From NCBI GenBank assembly GCA_002424845.1, contig DILD01000066.1, forward strand, positions 1 through 20,701: DNA of 20,701 nucleotides, written 5' to 3'. The position numbers were made by a program, and so were the translations under genes. This document shows positions 16,666 to 20,701 of the stretch, piece by piece. Source of the stretch: Thiobacillus denitrificans. Lineage in GTDB: Bacteria; Pseudomonadota; Gammaproteobacteria; Burkholderiales; Thiobacillaceae. The first letter of the stretch is position 1. Every line of letters begins with the position of its first letter. The notes beneath the pieces are model-generated. The model saw only the letters and a list, made by a program, of their open reading frames with translations. It had not been told where the DNA came from and ran no database searches.

Positions 16666-16846
16666 GAAATCGATTGCGATGCTGACCCCATATCGCTCAA
16701 GCTGGACAAGGGAAAGGTTATCCCCATGATGAGCTATTCCACGCAGACTCCGAGGCGCGAATTTAATCCGAGCCTGGCCCCTTTAGTCTGATAGAGGTGA
16801 AGCGGTACGCCTTAACCCACAGAATCAACATTGGCGCGACAATGGA
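16666..16846. other. non-coding stretch, no gene recognised
   Basis: The first half of the 311-base gap between the XRE gene and the first ATPase gene. Both strands are broken by stops; the only reading of note is a 16-codon one from about 16679 that ends in a double TGA and matches nothing I know. No tRNA, terminator or insertion-sequence end is convincing. Base composition starts to fall here relative to the left part of the window. Confidence 0.5.
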
Positions 16847-16906
16847 ATCAAAACACCCACACATCAAAACACTTACACATCAAAACACTTACACATCAAA
16901 ACAATT
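16847..16906 (+). repeat. iteron-like 16-bp direct repeats
   Basis: The unit ACACATCAAAACACTT occurs head to tail at 16859-16874 and 16875-16890, then once more with one change (…CAATT) at 16891-16906. A partial copy, ATCAAAACAC, lies in phase at 16847-16856. The strict 16-bp phasing without spacers rules out CRISPR and suggests a protein-binding array or a replication-slippage product. It runs directly into the palindrome before the ATPase genes. Confidence 0.9.
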
Positions 16907-16930
16907 GTGTTGTAAAACACGATTGTTTTG
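16897..16930. promoter_or_regulatory. 34-nt near-perfect palindrome (likely operator)
   Basis: Outer arms CAAAACAAT (16897-16905) and ATTGTTTTG (16922-16930) enclose inner arms GTGTT (16907-16911) and AACAC (16916-16920) around GTAA; a single T/G mismatch separates the two arm pairs. The left arm overlaps the last direct repeat. A possible -10, TATCAT at 16932-16937, follows. It has no T tract, so a terminator is unlikely. A dimeric repressor site controlling the ATPase operon is the simplest reading. Confidence 0.75.
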
Positions 16931-16976
16931 TTATCATGATTGACAGTCCTAAAACCTGACGACTGGGAAATCATCC

Positions 16977-18158
16977 ATGACCGACTACTCAAAAAAATCT
17001 TATGGTCGCAATACAGAAGTCGCAACGATTTTTGGCCTGCTGAAAGCAGGCAAGGATATTTCGCAACATGGGCCGCGGCGTTTGGGCAAAACATTTGTCC
17101 TCGACCGTATGGTGGAGCAGGCTAAATCCCATGGTTTCATCTGCGTCAAGGTCGAAATCGCCGGTTGCACGGATCCAAAGATGGTCTTCAGGAGATTGTG
17201 TGAAGAGATCACCCACCATCGCTCGGTGAGCAAAAAGACAATCACGTTACTCACGCAACGCATGGCGCAAATGGTGAACCCGCGGAGCGTACAAGCCGGG
17301 CCGTGGTACCAGCCCTTCTTGAGCCTCGATTTGGAGACTTATCTGGAACGCCTACTGGGCACGCTACAAGATGACCAGACGCAACAATGGGCGATCTTAA
17401 TCGACGAACTGCCGATCTTTCTCAAAGCGCTCCATGACAAAGGTGTTGATGGCATCAAGGAAGCACGTGATTTCATGAACTTGTTCGCCAGGTTGCGTAG
17501 CGCGAAGCCTCGCGTGCGCTGGTTGATCACGGGCTCAATCGGAATTAATCCTCTCGCGCAGGCCGGGCAATACATGGGCGTCCTGGCAAAATTCCAGAAC
17601 TTCGAACTGAAACCGCTGACAGAGGAACAGGCTGTTGATTTCCTGCAAGATTTGGCGCAGCTCGGCTTGCTCCAGAACCGCAAGACAATCACTAAGCAGG
17701 AAGCATGCGCCGTCATCGAGGCAGTCGGCTGGCGGGCGGCCTACTACCTAGAAGCCTTGGCCCAGGAGTTGCCCATGAACCCAGAGACTGATCACATCAA
17801 GGTAAATGCCAATATCACCTCTGCAATGGATGAGTTGCTCAAACACCACAACAGTTCTACCTTCGGAACTTGGGAAGAGCACCTGCGCAAGCACCATTCG
17901 GATTACCAGCGCAACCTAAGCTTCGGTGTCCTGAACGCACTTGCTCCATACGAAATAGGCTTGACCCTAGATGCCTTGCTGGGCGAGTTCAATGATAACA
18001 ATCTGGACCGCGAAGTGCTACGCCAACACTTGCTCCTGCTGATCACAGAAGGCTTCTTGCACCAGGAATCGATCGCCGATGAAACCACACCCTATCGTTT
18101 TCGTCTTGAACCGTTGCGTCTCTGGTGGAAGCGCTATCGTCCGCAAGCAATGGCCTGA
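16977..18158 (+). CDS. COG1672-like P-loop ATPase with C-terminal winged helix
   Basis: A 393-aa ATPase. Walker A is GPRRLGKT (32-39, K38), the R-rich variant common in archaeal-type COG1672/STAND-related ATPases; Walker B is WAILIDELP (D143, E144); a sensor-1-like strand reads RWLITGS. The C-terminal third contains a winged-helix segment (about 305-375: NLSFGVLNALAPYEIGLTLDALLGEF onward) and ends in YRFRLEPLRLWWKRY, the aromatic motif that closes this ATPase class. No transmembrane or nuclease domain is visible. The start follows GGGA at 9 nt. It is 28 bases upstream of a second ATPase of the same broad class with TPR repeats, so the two probably form one operon. Codon use is less GC-rich than in the genes before it. 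ATPase call is strong; function unknown, with defence or signalling as the leading guesses. Confidence 0.8.
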   Translation: MTDYSKKSYGRNTEVATIFGLLKAGKDISQHGPRRLGKTFVLDRMVEQAKSHGFICVKVEIAGCTDPKMVFRRLCEEITHHRSVSKKTITLLTQRMAQMVNPRSVQAGPWYQPFLSLDLETYLERLLGTLQDDQTQQWAILIDELPIFLKALHDKGVDGIKEARDFMNLFARLRSAKPRVRWLITGSIGINPLAQAGQYMGVLAKFQNFELKPLTEEQAVDFLQDLAQLGLLQNRKTITKQEACAVIEAVGWRAAYYLEALAQELPMNPETDHIKVNANITSAMDELLKHHNSSTFGTWEEHLRKHHSDYQRNLSFGVLNALAPYEIGLTLDALLGEFNDNNLDREVLRQHLLLLITEGFLHQESIADETTPYRFRLEPLRLWWKRYRPQAMA

Positions 18159-18186
18159 AGTTAGCAATGGATAAGAACGAACTGTC

Positions 18187-20701
18187 ATGAATACTTTCGA
18201 CATCACGCACTTCAATCCCGGCGCACAAAGGGAGTCCGATTTCCTGGCCAACTTCATTGCCCGTAAAGACGTTCTACAGTTCTTCCTCGCCCAGTTGCGC
18301 AACATACATGAGGGTCAAGCCGCCAAACACCGTTTGATCATTGCGCCACGAGGCTATGGCAAGACTTCATTGTTGCGGCGTATCCAGATTGCGCTACGCG
18401 ACGACGCCGTGCTCAAAACGCGCTTTATCCCCCTCGCGTTTCGGGAAGAACAGCACAACGTCATCAGCCTCGATGTATTTTGGCGCAACTGCTTGCAAGC
18501 CCTGCTGGAAGCCCGTGAAGATGAACATGCCAACTCTGCTGAGCTTGATGCCCTCGACCATCTCTGGCAAACGCATGCGCCGCGTAGCGGAATAAAGCGG
18601 GAGGAACAGGATGGCGCACCAGCATGGGAGGCTTTTGCTAACTATTGCCGCACACTCGGCCGACGCCCAGTCCTGTTGATCGACAACTTGGATACGCTTC
18701 TCGCCGGCTTGGATCAACACCAATGGGGATTACGCACGATATTGCAGAAAACCGATGGGCCGGTCCTGATCGCGGCGGCCTCACGCTACCCGGAGTCCTT
18801 GAGCGATGCCAAGGCGGCATTTTTCGATTTTTTCCGAATTACGACCTTGCCTCCTCTAAGCGATCACGAAGTCATGGCCTGCCTTAACGAGTTGGCGAAC
18901 ATGAGAGGCGACAGAGGGTTGCCTGTGCGCCGCATGTTAGAAAACGATCCGGGCCGCATCAGCGCGCTCAATACTATGGCGGGCGGCAATCCGCGCACCT
19001 TGGGCGTACTTTACGCAGTGCTGGAAGCGCACATGAGCGACGATGTGTTGGCGCAACTCAGTGCCATGCTGGATACCTTCACTGGTTGGTACCAGGCCCG
19101 CACCGAAGAGTTGCCCATGCAATCGCGCGCGGTATTCGATGCCCTTGCACTCAATTGGGACCCGATGACCGCCGCCGACATAGGCGGAATCACCGGCCTG
19201 GATACACCCAGCGTTAGTAGCCATCTCAGCCGGCTGGAGAAGACCGGCTACGTGGAAGCCGTATCCCTCAGTAGAACCAAAAAGGCCCGAAACGGCTACC
19301 AGGTGTCCGAGCGGTTTTTCAACATCTGGTACCTGATGCGAAACGGCCCCCGCCGCACACGCCAGGCCATCAAGTTTCTCACCATCTTCTTGCGTTCCTG
19401 CTTCACCCGGCAGGAACTTCACGTGATGGCGAAAAATAAACTGAATAATGAGGCCGGGCGTGTCGAGTCCACTCTGGCCCTGGCCGCGAGCATCGGCGAC
19501 GCCCGTCTGCGCGGACGCCTACTTGACACAGCCGAAAGCTGCTTGATGCAGGATAAGCGGGCCGACGAACTGCGTTCTTTGGTCAGCGAAATACGAACAG
19601 GTGCCCTGTCAAAGGACAAGCGCACTACCGCCGCCAAGGCTCCAGTCAGCCAGTTGTTGAAAAAAGCTAGTAAATACATTGATAGCAAACAGTTTGATAA
19701 GGCCGAGGCTGCTTATCGCCAAGCCATTGCACTGGATGAAAAGGATGCACGCCCATGGGGTGCACTGGGCGCCCTGTTTCAATACAACCTCAGACGCTAT
19801 GAGGAAGCCGAAGCCGCTTATCGCCAAGCCATTGCACTGGATGAAATGGATAATCGTCCATGGCGAGCGCTGGGTAGCTTGCTGCTCTATCGCCTCAGAC
19901 GCCATGAGGAAGCTGAAGTCGCCTTGCGCCAAGCCATTGCACTGGATAAAAAAGATGCACGCCCATGGGGTGCACTGGGCGACATGCTGTCACAGCACTC
20001 CGATCGCTATAAGGAGGCCGAGGCCGCCTACCGCCAAGCCATTGCCCTGGATGGAAAGTGGGCCAGTCCATGGATCGCGCTGGGCGCCCTGTTGAAAGAC
20101 CACTTTGGTCGTTATGAGGAGGCCGAAGCTGCTTACCGCCAGGCCATTGCCCTGGATGAAAAGGACGCGCGCCCATGGTTTAGGCTGGGCAATCTAATGC
20201 AAGATCAACTCGAGCGCTATGAAGAGGCTGAAGCTGCCTATCGCCAAGCCATTGCCCTGGATGAAATGGATAACCGTCCATGGCGCGCACTGGGTAGCTT
20301 GCTGCTCTACCGCCTCGGGCGCTATGAGGAAGCCGAAGTCGCCTTACGCCAAGCTATTGCCCTGAATGAAAAGGATGCAATCCCATGGGGTCAATTGGGC
20401 GACATGCTGTCAAAGTACTCAGAGCGCTATGAGGAGGCCGAGGCCGCCTACCGCCAGGCAATTGTCCTGGATGGAAAGTGGAGCAGCCCGTGGATTGCGC
20501 TGGGTCGCCTGTTGCAAAACCACTTTGGACGTTATGAGGAGGCCGAAGGCGCCTACCGCCAAGCCATTGCCCTGGATGAAAAAGATGCGCGCCCATGGGT
20601 TCCACTGGGCGCCCTGTTTCAATATGACCTCGGACGCTATGAAGAGGCTGAAGCCGCCTATCGCCAAGCTATTGCTCTGGATGAAAAGGATGCGCGCCCA
20701 T
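18187..20701 (+). CDS. STAND-like ATPase with winged helix and long TPR array, 3' end outside window
   Basis: Open from ATG 18187 through the window end (838 codons seen, no stop). The N-terminal ATPase has Walker A APRGYGKTSLL (53-63, K59) and a Walker-B-like LLIDNLD in which the usual Glu after D166 is Asn, with D169 nearby. Next comes a sensor-like strand (VLIAAASRYPES), then a winged helix (about 325-365: MTAADIGGITGL, VSSHLSRLEKTGYVEAV) closed by YQVSERFFNIWYLMR, the same end motif as the preceding gene. A helical linker leads to at least nine full TPR units and part of a tenth from about residue 500. This NTPase-plus-repeat layout is that of STAND sensors, where the repeats recognise a ligand and trigger NTPase-driven assembly. 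No effector domain is seen in the visible part; it may lie beyond the window, be the partner ATPase, or be absent. Confidence 0.85.
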   Translation, partial: MNTFDITHFNPGAQRESDFLANFIARKDVLQFFLAQLRNIHEGQAAKHRLIIAPRGYGKTSLLRRIQIALRDDAVLKTRFIPLAFREEQHNVISLDVFWRNCLQALLEAREDEHANSAELDALDHLWQTHAPRSGIKREEQDGAPAWEAFANYCRTLGRRPVLLIDNLDTLLAGLDQHQWGLRTILQKTDGPVLIAAASRYPESLSDAKAAFFDFFRITTLPPLSDHEVMACLNELANMRGDRGLPVRRMLENDPGRISALNTMAGGNPRTLGVLYAVLEAHMSDDVLAQLSAMLDTFTGWYQARTEELPMQSRAVFDALALNWDPMTAADIGGITGLDTPSVSSHLSRLEKTGYVEAVSLSRTKKARNGYQVSERFFNIWYLMRNGPRRTRQAIKFLTIFLRSCFTRQELHVMAKNKLNNEAGRVESTLALAASIGDARLRGRLLDTAESCLMQDKRADELRSLVSEIRTGALSKDKRTTAAKAPVSQLLKKASKYIDSKQFDKAEAAYRQAIALDEKDARPWGALGALFQYNLRRYEEAEAAYRQAIALDEMDNRPWRALGSLLLYRLRRHEEAEVALRQAIALDKKDARPWGALGDMLSQHSDRYKEAEAAYRQAIALDGKWASPWIALGALLKDHFGRYEEAEAAYRQAIALDEKDARPWFRLGNLMQDQLERYEEAEAAYRQAIALDEMDNRPWRALGSLLLYRLGRYEEAEVALRQAIALNEKDAIPWGQLGDMLSKYSERYEEAEAAYRQAIVLDGKWSSPWIALGRLLQNHFGRYEEAEGAYRQAIALDEKDARPWVPLGALFQYDLGRYEEAEAAYRQAIALDEKDARP
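19681..20701 (+). repeat. 105-bp tandem repeats encoding 35-residue TPR units
   Basis: The AEAAYRQAIALDE core recurs exactly every 105 bases, beginning at about 19702, 19807, 19912, 20017, 20122, 20227, 20332, 20437, 20542 and 20647; the last copy is cut by the window end. Each unit has the TPR positions W, L, G, Y/F, A, Y and A, but is one residue longer than the standard 34. Units 2-4 and 6-8 match pairwise, giving a 420-base higher-order period. Confidence 0.93.

Noticed and set aside
16679..16800. Insertion-sequence remnant in the gap before the ATPase genes
   Set aside because: The GACCCC and TGGCCCC bits look suggestive, but no inverted terminal repeats, target duplication or transposase frame could be found.
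16847..16906. CRISPR array
   Set aside because: Units are 16 bp and directly abutting with no spacers.

Overview
The window looks like a chromosomal segment of a high-GC Gram-negative bacterium in the Pseudomonadota. Betaproteobacteria is my best guess, because of the GC-rich codon use, a SirB-family gene next to a tmRNA with the tag ANDENYALAA, a frameshifted prfB, and many PAS-rich hybrid kinases. The class is inferred, not proven.

Layout. (1) 1-680: the end of a SirB-family membrane protein, then ssrA (tmRNA) with a strong intrinsic terminator. (2) 868-9695: a signalling cluster on the + strand. It holds two large soluble hybrid histidine kinases (the first with what appears to be a genuine LOV blue-light domain) and a REC-HD-GYP response regulator predicted to hydrolyse cyclic-di-GMP. 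A decayed REC-domain remnant lies between the two kinases. (3) 9826-12227: an MgtC/DUF4010 membrane protein and prfB (release factor 2) with its programmed +1 frameshift; a TATAAT box lies inside the end of the upstream gene. (4) 12287-15750: a vapBC toxin-antitoxin pair placed between prfB and pepN (aminopeptidase N). (5) 15824-16665: a brnTA toxin-antitoxin pair and a short XRE-type regulator that appears to have lost its N-terminus. (6) 16666-20701: a region of visibly lower GC. A non-coding stretch with 16-bp direct repeats and a 34-nt near-perfect palindrome precedes two ATPase genes. The second ATPase gene carries a long TPR array and runs off the window end.

How the parts relate. The signalling genes plausibly form one phosphorelay that feeds light, redox or ligand inputs into c-di-GMP turnover. 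The right-hand part (vapBC, brnTA, XRE, then the paired COG1672/STAND-like ATPases with TPR repeats) has the look of an accessory or defence-type island. The two-gene ATPase/TPR module with its own repeat-palindrome control region is the best candidate here for an undescribed system. Its function cannot be read from sequence alone.
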